Below are positions 1 through 7,239 of a stretch of DNA of 9,348 nucleotides, one piece after another. The DNA lies in the NCBI GenBank assembly GCA_011051825.1, contig DRKH01000410.1, forward strand, positions 1 to 9,348, read 5' to 3'. The DNA is from Desulfobulbus sp. GTDB taxonomy: Bacteria > Desulfobacterota > Desulfobulbia > Desulfobulbales > Desulfobulbaceae. A model generated the notes under the pieces. That model did not search any database. It worked only from the letters and a program-made list of their open reading frames with translations, and had not been told where the DNA came from. The translations under genes were made by a program, and so were the position numbers. Each line of letters begins with the position of its first letter. Positions within the stretch are counted from its first letter, which is position 1.

Positions 1-254
1 GTAACACGTTAATCTTCCTGATTACCACTAAAGCTCAGCTTGAATGAAATCAGGGATACCATCGCTTTTTTTGAAAAATGAATTGACCTGAAATCAGGCA
101 TAAGCGCTGCTAAATTCGATTTGAGATTATAGCTGTAGCGATGTTATCCCTCGTTGCTGAGGAATGGTGCTAATAAAAAAAATTTTTGTATAATGCAGAG
201 GTCGCTGAACGAACAAGTCGTCCGGCTGGGCGAAACTACCATTAGTCACCGGGC
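1..254. other. Region downstream of the minus-strand operon, no gene seen
   Basis: This AT-rich stretch follows the stop codon of the DUF1566 gene. I see no coding region. It holds a 10-bp direct repeat TGAAATCAGG (45-54 and 89-98); the second copy sits in a short inverted repeat CCTGA-AA-TCAGG (87-98). An A8 run at 175-182 reads as T8 on the minus strand, but no GC-rich stem precedes it, so it is not a convincing terminator. TATAAT at 189-194 on the plus strand lacks a good -35 partner. Confidence 0.4.
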
Positions 255-1421
255 TCATTCATACGGTGCATTGGGATCCAGTGGATAAGGTTCCAGCATT
301 TCTCTGTTGTGCCTTTCCGGCGCAGACATACTTTTAAATTCAGAATCACCAGCCTCCCGGTCCGGACCGGGAGGCACGGAGGACGGCGGCGCGGTGGCGG
401 CAATATGTCCGCCTCTGACTGCGCGAACAAAGTATAGCCTCCCCTTGTATCCCCCGTTATGGCCCAGCCCATTGTCAAAGCGTACATACCAGGCAAATCC
501 GGGGTGTCCGGTAAAGGTTGTGCTTGTCCAGTAGGACGCTGAGCGGGCGCCGGGAAAAAATTTCACATCTATTGCCGGGTTGATCAGGTCTTCATTCACA
601 AGGGTTGAAAGCTCTTTGATTGTGGGCAGTCGCCAGTCCCGGTGGCCGCCCAGGTCAAGCTGTCGGCAGTAGGCAAGTGCCTGCTGCCAGTTTCTGGGCC
701 TGACCTCAATGGCCTGCCAGGTGAGACCGGTCATCAGGTCCGTAACCGTTCCGTCGCCGTTGTTCTGAAATTTTCCATAGCTGAGGGCCGGGCCCCGCAC
801 GGCATACACGTAGTTTTTTTCATATTTATCACTGATTGCCCCCTGATTATCATTGAGGCAGATCTTTTTAGCATACATGCTCGGAAAGACGCGGGTGGTC
901 AATGTCCATGCACAGAAGCCCTGTTCAGGTTGTCCATCCCTTCCTGTTCTCTTGACCGGCTCAAGCAGTGGCGACGGAGTTGTCCCATAGGAGAGAATGC
1001 TCTGCAGTTCCTGTTTCTTGGGCAGTCTCCAGTCCGTAAAGCCTGAAAGGCTCAAATCGTCTGCATAGTCTATCGCCTCACTCCATGTCCTTCGTGTCTT
1101 GTCCGGGATACGCTGCCAGTCCAGGCCGGTGGTTCGGTCAATTAGTATTGTACCGCCATCCTGCTTTTTCAGCTCATAGATCGGTGCATTTATCGAGTAG
1201 TTCCCGTCCTGGCCGTAGAATGGTTCCCCGGGGCGCGGACAGGGGATTTCCCGGCGGGTATCATAGCAGCGGGTCTGCCCGGTGTCCGGAACCAGGGCCG
1301 GAAAATCGGGTTTCCTGTTGATATACTCACTTGCCCCGGCCGATGATGCGGCAACGGAAAGGGCGATCCCGATCGTGATGAAGCATATTCGCCGCCTGGC
1401 GTTGTCTCTTTTTCCAGACAT
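255..1421 (-). CDS. Secreted protein with two DUF1566 (Lcl C-terminal type) domains
   Basis: This 388-residue protein has an N-terminal signal peptide (Arg-rich start, hydrophobic residues 13-26, likely cleavage after SAGA near residue 30). A short linker with VPDTGQT, CYD, CP and FYGQD (44-72) is typical of this family. Two DUF1566 domains follow. The first, about 80-210, has DRTTGLDWQR, TDWRLPKKQEL and YVYAVRG; the second, about 217-338, has DLMTGLTWQ, RDWRLPTIKEL, SYWTSTT and FVRAVRGG. The tail (339-388) is Pro- and charge-rich. DUF1566 domains occur in surface and fimbrial-type proteins; no enzymatic activity is established, and I assign none. It is the last gene of a four-gene operon: its ATG directly abuts the TAG of the cytochrome gene and no Shine-Dalgarno is visible, so termination-reinitiation is likely. 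A surface-exposed partner of the cytochrome is inference only. Confidence 0.85.
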   Translation of the reverse strand: MSGKRDNARRRICFITIGIALSVAASSAGASEYINRKPDFPALVPDTGQTRCYDTRREIPCPRPGEPFYGQDGNYSINAPIYELKKQDGGTILIDRTTGLDWQRIPDKTRRTWSEAIDYADDLSLSGFTDWRLPKKQELQSILSYGTTPSPLLEPVKRTGRDGQPEQGFCAWTLTTRVFPSMYAKKICLNDNQGAISDKYEKNYVYAVRGPALSYGKFQNNGDGTVTDLMTGLTWQAIEVRPRNWQQALAYCRQLDLGGHRDWRLPTIKELSTLVNEDLINPAIDVKFFPGARSASYWTSTTFTGHPGFAWYVRFDNGLGHNGGYKGRLYFVRAVRGGHIAATAPPSSVPPGPDREAGDSEFKSMSAPERHNREMLEPYPLDPNAPYE

Positions 1422-2357
1422 CTATCGCACCACGCTGTGGGCTACTCCATGGCAGCCGCCGCAGGAGTTGAACTTTTTCAACATCGCCTCGGGATGAGGA
1501 CGGCCGTGACATTCGGTACATCGCTTGATGGTTTTGTGTTTGCCGGGATGGCACCGGGTGCAGTGAAACCTGGAGTGTTTGGTGTTGCTTTTCTGCAACA
1601 TCTCCTTGGCCTTGCGATGACAGAATCCGCAGGCGGTATTGGGTGTAGTTTTGGGATATGCGACTTTCAATGCCTTGTGCGGGGGGTGACAGGAGAGACA
1701 CTTGGCCAGTGGTCCGGTGCCGGGCATCATCTTTCCCGGTGTCGGCATGGTGCCGGTGTGGGGCTGGTGACACTCAAGGCAGCTCGGTATATATCCATGC
1801 TTGGTATGGTGACAGGCCGTGCAGTAGAGGTCCGTATGGCGGGTGGTAAATGTTTTCATCTCCTTGTCCAGGGCGGGATGACAGACATAGCATCCCTGGG
1901 AAAGGGCGCGGCTGGCTGGAATGGAAAGCGGGGCATGGGCTTCCTGGTGGCAACTGCTGCAGTTGACAAGCTCCTCGCCGTGAGGATGCTGATGGCATCT
2001 GGTGCATTGCGGCAGGATCTTGCTGTAACTGGTTTTTTTGTCCAGGTAGACATGGAACTGAAGATGGCATTGTCGGCAGTCAACCCGGCTGTGCATGGTG
2101 TCTGCATTCCTCAGCAGAGTGGCAATCTCCGGATGGCACTGCATGCACTGTACAGTGGTTAAATTTTTCTCTTTGTCCGGGTAGAGTGGGGCTGCCGAGT
2201 TCTTTCCCGTCCCGGTCGAGTCTTCGGTCCGGCTGGTTCCGAAACTGTAGCCTGCCGGCAACAGAAGTGCGCAGAATATGATAAAGCCGAGGAACGGTGC
2301 AATGTTGACCGAACCGTCTGCTTTTTGTCGCTGTGTTGTCTGGTCCTTGAGGATCAT
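1422..2357 (-). CDS. Twelve-heme c-type cytochrome built of three tetraheme modules
   Basis: This 311-residue exported protein has a polar N-region of about 18 residues and a hydrophobic segment (about 20-38), then a low-complexity linker to residue 65. It carries twelve CXXCH heme-attachment motifs beginning at residues 71, 94, 118, 133, 156, 179, 193, 220, 243, 266, 280 and 299. They fall into three groups of four: motif 1 to 2 is 23 residues in every group, and each group has four extra histidines at fixed offsets, enough for bis-His ligation of all hemes. There is little protein outside the heme modules, so it is probably a pure electron carrier in the periplasm or on the outer surface. 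The start is well supported: AGGA at 2367-2364 lies six bases before the ATG, which overlaps the preceding TGA as ATGA. Whether the leader is cleaved or stays as an anchor cannot be told. I do not match it to a named cytochrome. Confidence 0.93.
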   Translation of the reverse strand: MILKDQTTQRQKADGSVNIAPFLGFIIFCALLLPAGYSFGTSRTEDSTGTGKNSAAPLYPDKEKNLTTVQCMQCHPEIATLLRNADTMHSRVDCRQCHLQFHVYLDKKTSYSKILPQCTRCHQHPHGEELVNCSSCHQEAHAPLSIPASRALSQGCYVCHPALDKEMKTFTTRHTDLYCTACHHTKHGYIPSCLECHQPHTGTMPTPGKMMPGTGPLAKCLSCHPPHKALKVAYPKTTPNTACGFCHRKAKEMLQKSNTKHSRFHCTRCHPGKHKTIKRCTECHGRPHPEAMLKKFNSCGGCHGVAHSVVR

Positions 2358-3685
2358 GGCCGTTCCTGAACCTTTCCGGCCGAAACAGGTTCAGGCCTCG
2401 CCCCCAGGTTGTTGTTGGGGAATGTTTCAAAATAGGCTGAATGGATGGTGTCTGCCGCATTTACAGCCGGTGAATCCTGCCGGAGGGAAAAATTATAGCT
2501 GTCCGGATTGGTAAACATGGGCTGGGCAAGCACGTCACCCCACTGCTTTCCCGAACAACCTGAATACTGGACTTTTTCCGTTAAATAATTAAAATCTTCC
2601 GAATCCGGTTGTACCCTTGATGTTTCACCGTTGGCAAACAGGAGGTTGTAGGAAATACCGCTACAGCCATCGGTCATGATTCCACTGGTAAAGTTATAGG
2701 CTATGATATTGTTTTTTATCACTGCATTGCCATGGCTGTCGTTGCGTATTCCAGCCCCCTCTACATTACTGCCGTTTCCGACTATGGTATTGTGGTAAAC
2801 CTCCACGTCAACCTGTTCGTTTGCGGCCTGGTTTAACAGGCCGATAGCGACACCGGCCCGGTAGTTATTGTATATCAGGTTGTTGCTGATGCCTATTCTT
2901 CCTGTAATGCCGCTTCGAATAAAGACGCCTGAACCGAGGTTAAAGTATATTTTATTTTGATAGATATCAAGCCTCGGAGGCGTGTCGGCCGTGACGTAGG
3001 AGGCAATCCCTGCGGCCCCGTTGCGATAGAACGCATTCTCCGCTGCGGTCAGGTGAACGTTGTCTTCAATTCTGAGGCCGGTTTTCCGGTTCCGGTATAT
3101 GGCGTTTTTGGTAACGTTGACCTGAATGGGGCCCGGAGTGTCGGCAATGGCATGGATCCCGCCTTCTTCATTGAGAAATATTTTATTGTGTTGCAGGTTG
3201 ACATAGGTCGACTTCACCTGAGACTCTGTATCCTGTCTGATACGGATGCCGCCGTCCTTGTTTTGATGGACCAGCGAATCTCTGAGGGTGAGTTTTGAGG
3301 CATTGTTTGCAGCTATCCCGCTGTTTTTATTTTCATAGATGTTGCTTGCTTCAATGTCGACTTTGGCTGCCTGTTCAATGTCGACTCCTGCCCGTCCGTT
3401 CTGGTAGATGGAACAGTCGGCTACGTACACCGGTGTGTTGCCCCGGATCCGCAGGCCGGAGCGATTGTTCTGGTAAATGGTATTGTCTGCAATAATGATT
3501 TCTTTTGGAATCGTAAACTGGTCTTCTTCAATTGCGATGTCTTCACGGGGGGAAGGGAAAAAAGCCGTACTGCAGCCGCTGCAGATGAAAAGCAGAGGGA
3601 TGTACAGAAGCGGAAATCCCGAGTCGGTAAAAAGACGCCGAAGTTGCAGGAGCATTGGTTTTGAGGCGGGCAGGGAACTTGTCAT
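2354..3685 (-). CDS. Right-handed parallel beta-helix protein, probable lipoprotein
   Basis: This 443-residue protein has a hydrophobic leader (about 24-36) ending in CSGC; Cys38 preceded by Ser-Gly suggests lipidation, although Cys at -3 is not the usual lipobox residue. Eleven coils follow, marked by an (I/V/F)-Y-x-N-like signature with Asn at 73, 96, 119, 142, 172, 199, 222, 249, 274, 304 and 331, spaced 23-30 residues. This is the NosD / Beta_helix (PF13229-like) pattern. The C-terminal part has FSLRQDSPAVNAAD (399-412), common at the end of such folds. Related folds bind or cleave polysaccharides or act as surface scaffolds; no catalytic residues are evident, so I assign no enzyme role. 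It is the second gene of the operon, 16 bases after the TPR-barrel gene, and overlaps the cytochrome start by 4 bases. No clear Shine-Dalgarno precedes the ATG at 3685; Met11 (3655) is an alternative start. Confidence 0.85.
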   Translation of the reverse strand: MTSSLPASKPMLLQLRRLFTDSGFPLLYIPLLFICSGCSTAFFPSPREDIAIEEDQFTIPKEIIIADNTIYQNNRSGLRIRGNTPVYVADCSIYQNGRAGVDIEQAAKVDIEASNIYENKNSGIAANNASKLTLRDSLVHQNKDGGIRIRQDTESQVKSTYVNLQHNKIFLNEEGGIHAIADTPGPIQVNVTKNAIYRNRKTGLRIEDNVHLTAAENAFYRNGAAGIASYVTADTPPRLDIYQNKIYFNLGSGVFIRSGITGRIGISNNLIYNNYRAGVAIGLLNQAANEQVDVEVYHNTIVGNGSNVEGAGIRNDSHGNAVIKNNIIAYNFTSGIMTDGCSGISYNLLFANGETSRVQPDSEDFNYLTEKVQYSGCSGKQWGDVLAQPMFTNPDSYNFSLRQDSPAVNAADTIHSAYFETFPNNNLGARPEPVSAGKVQERP

Positions 3686-3701
3686 GTTGGTTGAAATAGT
3701 A

Positions 3702-5258
3702 TCAAAAGGTCATGACTGACAGACCCAGGTGATAGACGATATTTTCCGTTACCCCCTGGGCCTGTCGAACAAGAGGGATCTGCATGCCGAATTCAACCAT
3801 AACGCCCCTGGCCACTGTAAATTGAATGCCGGGAGAAAGAAAAAGTGTGTGTCCGCCGAATTCCGTATAATTGGTGTCCACTACCAACGCACCTGCGGGT
3901 ATCCTCTCCCTGAGGATAAAGTCGGGACGAAGTGCATAGGTGATGACCTGTTGCTTTCGTCTGACATCCGCCCGCCATCGGTAGTTCATCTCCAGTGAGG
4001 CGATGACACTGGGATTTACGCGGTACATGGCGGCGGCATTCAAGAGAAATTCATCACCGATCAACTCGCCGTCGGTGATCCTGTATTGCATGTTGCTCTG
4101 CAGTATAACCGGATCAAGGCCGAGGGTAAAGGCCAGGCCAGGAGTAACATCGTAGCTCTCTGAACCAAAGGGTATGTATCGCACAAACTCAAGGTATTCA
4201 GTAATGGGGTCGCCGTTCATGTCCTGACCGGGTCTTGTCAGAGGTTCGTCACCGAGAACCTTGATGTTTTTTCCGGTGGGCAGGTTGAACAGGGTATAGA
4301 TGGAAAGATGCCGGTTTCGTTCGCCCCAGACGTGGTACTTGAGAAGCAGCTCGGTATCCCCTATATCTTTCACCGTCGGGGTCTCAACGGTATCAAAGGC
4401 GGCCAGTTTAATCTCCAGGGTCCTGGAAAAATATTTAGGGATGAGGCCAATGGTCAGGTTATTGGTTATACCGTAGCGGATCGATGCTATAACCTCCTTG
4501 ACCTCTGTTTTACGCTCGGAAGGAGGAATAGCCAGCTGGATTCGTTCGTCGTCAAACATCTCATCCGTCAGCGTACCGGTCTGGTTCCAGGTGTGATACT
4601 GGACATCAAATCTATATGTGCCCCTGGGACGTGTCAGGCCTGATATCCTGGTGAACAGTGCATTGACCAGCATTTGATTGTTTGGCGACAGCACGTTGTC
4701 GTATCGATGCATGCGTTTATAGACGTACTGCAGGTTATTCTGCGCCGCCAGGGAGTCCGGGTCCATCTGCAGCGCCTTGGAGAACTCCTGAGCTGCACGT
4801 TCGTACTTACCCTGTATTCGATATATTTCTCCCAGGCTTATGGCGGATTCCAGAAATAATGCTCTGGAGCCTGAGCGGGAGGCAAACTGATTGCTTGCGA
4901 GCGCCTGGATTCGTGCCTGTTCAAACTGGTCAATACTTAACAGATATTTTCCCTGTTTTCTGTACACCTCTGCAAGTCGGTTGTGAGCGGCCACATACCC
5001 GGGACACAGGTCGATAGCCTGCTGGTAATAATACGCCTCCCGGTCAGAGTCGTCGGACAGGCGCAGCCCTTCGTCATACCACTCCCTGGCCTCATCGCAG
5101 CCGTCGGCGACAAGCAGATTGTCCCGGCTGATGCTCAGGGGGGATATTGTAATGGTTCCACTTCCGCTCCCGTCAAGTATTTCAGCCTGTGCAGGACCGG
5201 CATGAAAAGCAAACAGGACGATAGAAAGAAATATGAAAAATTTTCCAGCAAGTTGCAT
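3702..5258 (-). CDS. Secreted TPR protein with C-terminal outer-membrane beta-barrel-like domain
   Basis: With the start chosen here the protein has 518 residues. A clean signal peptide begins at this Met (hydrophobic 6-19, cleavage after AQA at 25). TPR-like helical repeats occupy about 54-190; clear units are near 54-86, 88-121 and 137-170 (SLGEIYRIQGKYERAAQEF). From about 214 to 518 the sequence alternates as in barrel strands and carries IGDTELLLKYHVW and LYTLFNLPTGK, which resemble the Phenol_MetA_deg / transporter-type barrels (PF13557-like), and ends in Phe, as outer-membrane barrels often do. It is probably an outer-membrane channel or assembly factor with a periplasmic TPR platform. 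The frame stays open upstream to an ATG at 5423, but that would bury the signal peptide 55 residues in. The chosen ATG has no Shine-Dalgarno and overlaps the stop of a short upstream frame (TAATG). It is the first gene of the operon. Confidence 0.82.
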   Translation of the reverse strand: MQLAGKFFIFLSIVLFAFHAGPAQAEILDGSGSGTITISPLSISRDNLLVADGCDEAREWYDEGLRLSDDSDREAYYYQQAIDLCPGYVAAHNRLAEVYRKQGKYLLSIDQFEQARIQALASNQFASRSGSRALFLESAISLGEIYRIQGKYERAAQEFSKALQMDPDSLAAQNNLQYVYKRMHRYDNVLSPNNQMLVNALFTRISGLTRPRGTYRFDVQYHTWNQTGTLTDEMFDDERIQLAIPPSERKTEVKEVIASIRYGITNNLTIGLIPKYFSRTLEIKLAAFDTVETPTVKDIGDTELLLKYHVWGERNRHLSIYTLFNLPTGKNIKVLGDEPLTRPGQDMNGDPITEYLEFVRYIPFGSESYDVTPGLAFTLGLDPVILQSNMQYRITDGELIGDEFLLNAAAMYRVNPSVIASLEMNYRWRADVRRKQQVITYALRPDFILRERIPAGALVVDTNYTEFGGHTLFLSPGIQFTVARGVMVEFGMQIPLVRQAQGVTENIVYHLGLSVMTF

Positions 5259-5374
5259 TATTTTTGCATTGACGATTCGGTGTTGACGGTATTGCAGAAT
5301 TCGTACCCGGGCAGGTCCCCATGAGGAATACTGGTCAAACCGTACAGTATACAACGTATGGTCCAGTTTAACAT
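5258..5374 (-). CDS. Possible 38-codon leader ORF coupled to the TPR-barrel gene
   Basis: A short frame starts at ATG 5374, with AGGA at 5384-5381 six bases ahead, and ends in TAA whose last A is the first base of the TPR-barrel ATG (TAATG, 5260-5256). The product would begin MLNWTIRCILYG and end NTESSMQK, with two cysteines and no family I recognise. The arrangement would explain why the downstream gene lacks its own ribosome binding site. Against it, the best-looking promoter (5385-5414) would start transcription at about 5378 and leave no room for this AGGA. It may therefore be a chance frame in the leader. Confidence 0.3.
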   Translation of the reverse strand: MLNWTIRCILYGLTSIPHGDLPGYEFCNTVNTESSMQK

Positions 5375-5384
5375 ACTGTTTCCT

Positions 5385-5414
5385 ATTATATATAGGAAAA
5401 CAAACATTCATCAA
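5385..5414 (-). promoter_or_regulatory. Candidate sigma-70 promoter of the minus-strand operon
   Basis: On the minus strand TTGATG (5414-5409) and a perfect TATAAT (5390-5385) are separated by 18 bases. Transcription would begin near 5378, giving a leader of about 120 bases before the ATG at 5258. This placement argues against the longer in-frame start at 5423. It competes with the Shine-Dalgarno assignment of the 38-codon leader frame, which overlaps it. Confidence 0.4.
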
Positions 5415-5632
5415 CAGAGACATGCTGCTGCTGTCTTGACCGGTTTAAACCGTCGGGTATATTGTCCATGCGTTTTTTTATTGGCTGATACCCGGGCAAA
5501 CTGTCCTCCTGTGTAGCATATTTTCCCGGAGTCGTCATTTATGCAGAGTCGGGTTTTGTGGTAAAAATGCATTTTTTTCAAAAAAGGTCTACAATTCAAT
5601 GGAAGACGAATGTAAGACGTCACGGTTAAAGC
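5415..5632. promoter_or_regulatory. Divergent intergenic region with palindromes
   Basis: This gap separates the divergent operons. It contains a perfect 12-bp palindrome CGGTTTAAACCG (5441-5452), a 7-bp inverted repeat CGGGTAT / ATACCCG (5454-5460 and 5488-5494, 27 bases between), and a perfect 14-bp palindrome AAAAATGCATTTTT (5563-5576). Any could be an operator shared by both directions; none matches a regulator site I can name. TACAAT at 5590-5595 is a possible plus-strand -10 without a good -35. I saw no sigma-54 -24/-12 element. Confidence 0.35.
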
Positions 5633-7054
5633 ATGGTTGAAGGGAAAAAAAGTTTTTTACTCGGTATTCATCAGGTCGTCGATCTTTTCCTCGTCGCCAT
5701 TGCGTATTGGCTTGCCTTCTGGCTGCGGAAACCGGCTGGCGATATAGGCATCAGCTATTCCTTTATTCTGCTGCTGGCGGTTATCTGCTGTCACGTCACC
5801 CTTCGCTTGTACCGGGTGTACGACCCCTTCGGCGGCCAGACGTTCAAGCAGATTGTCTATAAGATTTTCAAGGCCGTGCCGACCGCAACCGCCGGAATAA
5901 TCTTCCTGATGTATATCCTTCATGTGGATAATGTCTCCAGGCTGCTGATCGGTTATTTTGCGATTCTGCTGATGCTTCTCCTGATCGCAGTCAAGGCGGT
6001 CTTCTTCTATGTTTACAGGTATAACAGGCTCAGGGACTATGTGACCAGGACCGTTCTTATTATCGGCAGCCGTCAGCGGAGCATTGACCTTGTCAAGGAG
6101 ATCAAGAAGAAGTCGGAAGCCGGGTATCGTATCCGGGGCTGTCTGGAGACCGTCGATCAACAACAGAATGTCGGTAATGTGGTGTACGGTGATGTAACCA
6201 TCATCGGAACAATGGAGCGGTTCAGTGCTATTTTACTTCAGGAAACCATTGATGAGGTTATCTTTGCCCTGCCGCTGAAAGAGGTGGATGAGGTGGAAAA
6301 GTATATACTTTTTGCAGAGAACATGGGCGTAAATGTGCGGATCATGCCGGATTTTCAAATCTACAAGATACAATATCATCCCGCAACGGCACGGTTATCC
6401 CTTGACCAGTTCCTCGGCCTGCCGACTATTTCCCTTTCCTCAACCCCGGCGCATGATACGGCCCTCTTTGTAAAGTCGATCATTGACTATGTCGGCGGAG
6501 CCCTCGGCATGGTTCTGCTCTCACCGCTCTTTGCCTTGATCGCGTTGGGCATTAAAAGCAGTTCCGGGGGGCCTGTTTTATTCTCCCAGTTACGATGCGG
6601 CTTGAACGGCCGCAAGTTTGTGCTTTATAAGTTCAGGACAATGGTCCGGGATGCCGATGATTTTAAGGGGGAGCTGGCAGTAACCAACGAAATGGACGGG
6701 CCGGTTTTCAAAATAAAAAATGATCCAAGGATAACAAGATTTGGTCGTTTCCTGCGAAAAACCAGCCTGGATGAGCTGCCCCAGCTGCTGAACGTCGTCA
6801 TGGGGGAAATGAGTCTGGTCGGGCCCCGGCCTGCACTGCCTGAAGAGGTGGAGCAATATGATCTCTGGCAGAGGAGGAGACTTTCAATGAAGCCGGGGAT
6901 GACCTGCATCTGGCAGGTAAGCGGCAGAAATACGATTTCCTTTGACCGTTGGATGAAAATGGATCTGCAGTATATCGATAACTGGTCTCTTTTGCTGGAT
7001 TTTAAGATTCTTCTCCTGACAATTAAAGAGATTATGGTCGGTGGAGGGCGTTGA
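5633..7054 (+). CDS. Exopolysaccharide polyprenyl-phosphate sugar-1-phosphate transferase (WbaP/WcaJ-like)
   Basis: This 473-residue integral inner-membrane enzyme should transfer a hexose- or deoxyhexose-1-phosphate from a nucleotide sugar to undecaprenyl phosphate, the committed first step of an exopolysaccharide repeat unit. It has N-terminal membrane helices (about 11-31, 42-60, 82-99, 104-127), a CoA-binding-like Rossmann domain (about 138-240, VLIIGSRQRS) and a C-terminal Bac_transf domain (PF02397). That domain shows the re-entrant helix with LLSPLF (295-300), PVLFSQLRCG, LYKFRTM, the catalytic pair Asp380-Glu381 in TSLDELPQ, SLVGPRP (394-400), KPGMT and WQVSGRN. Length and domain order fit the full-size EPS_sugtrans family; the sugar cannot be told. 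The start is fixed by an in-frame TAA two codons upstream, although no Shine-Dalgarno is visible. It is divergent from the cytochrome operon and is followed by two other exopolysaccharide-type genes. Confidence 0.93.
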   Translation: MVEGKKSFLLGIHQVVDLFLVAIAYWLAFWLRKPAGDIGISYSFILLLAVICCHVTLRLYRVYDPFGGQTFKQIVYKIFKAVPTATAGIIFLMYILHVDNVSRLLIGYFAILLMLLLIAVKAVFFYVYRYNRLRDYVTRTVLIIGSRQRSIDLVKEIKKKSEAGYRIRGCLETVDQQQNVGNVVYGDVTIIGTMERFSAILLQETIDEVIFALPLKEVDEVEKYILFAENMGVNVRIMPDFQIYKIQYHPATARLSLDQFLGLPTISLSSTPAHDTALFVKSIIDYVGGALGMVLLSPLFALIALGIKSSSGGPVLFSQLRCGLNGRKFVLYKFRTMVRDADDFKGELAVTNEMDGPVFKIKNDPRITRFGRFLRKTSLDELPQLLNVVMGEMSLVGPRPALPEEVEQYDLWQRRRLSMKPGMTCIWQVSGRNTISFDRWMKMDLQYIDNWSLLLDFKILLLTIKEIMVGGGR

Positions 7055-7111
7055 AAGAGAACCACAAAGCGGAATCAGGTTCTAACTGCGGAAAAAGAGG
7101 GTGTTTTTAAC

Positions 7112-7140
7112 TTGTGCAAGCGAAAGTAATAGTGTATCTT
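7112..7140 (+). promoter_or_regulatory. Weak candidate promoter before the small secreted protein gene
   Basis: TTGTGC (7112-7117) and TATCTT (7135-7140) are separated by 17 bases, about 100 bases before the ATG at 7240. The match to sigma-70 consensus is modest. A 6-bp inverted repeat AGAACC / GGTTCT (7058-7063 and 7078-7083) follows the transferase stop but has no adjacent T run, so read-through from the transferase gene is equally possible. Confidence 0.2.
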
Positions 7141-7239
7141 GTAATCAAAATAATGTGTCTGCTCCGGAACAGTTCAAAATCACTGTAAAGTGGTTGTGCT
7201 GGATCGAGGTTCGGCATGTCATCTTTTCATGGGGGAAAT

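Noticed and set aside
1437..2162. A 241-codon open frame on the plus strand antisense to the cytochrome gene
   Set aside because: It is the mirror of the CXXCH-rich gene, has no ribosome binding site and no recognisable family; the minus-strand frame has twelve heme motifs and operon spacing.
2663..3477. Tandem DNA repeat or CRISPR-like array in the beta-helix gene
   Set aside because: The periodicity is at protein level (coils of 23-30 residues) and the DNA repeats are diverged; it is explained by the beta-helix fold.
5259..5423. N-terminal extension of the TPR-barrel protein to the ATG at 5423
   Set aside because: It would place the signal peptide 55 residues inside the protein and lies upstream of the best promoter candidate.
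5520..5632. Sigma-54 promoter before the transferase gene
   Set aside because: No GG-N10-GC with TGGCAC / TTGC-like context was found; TGG and GC near 5560-5570 have the wrong spacing.
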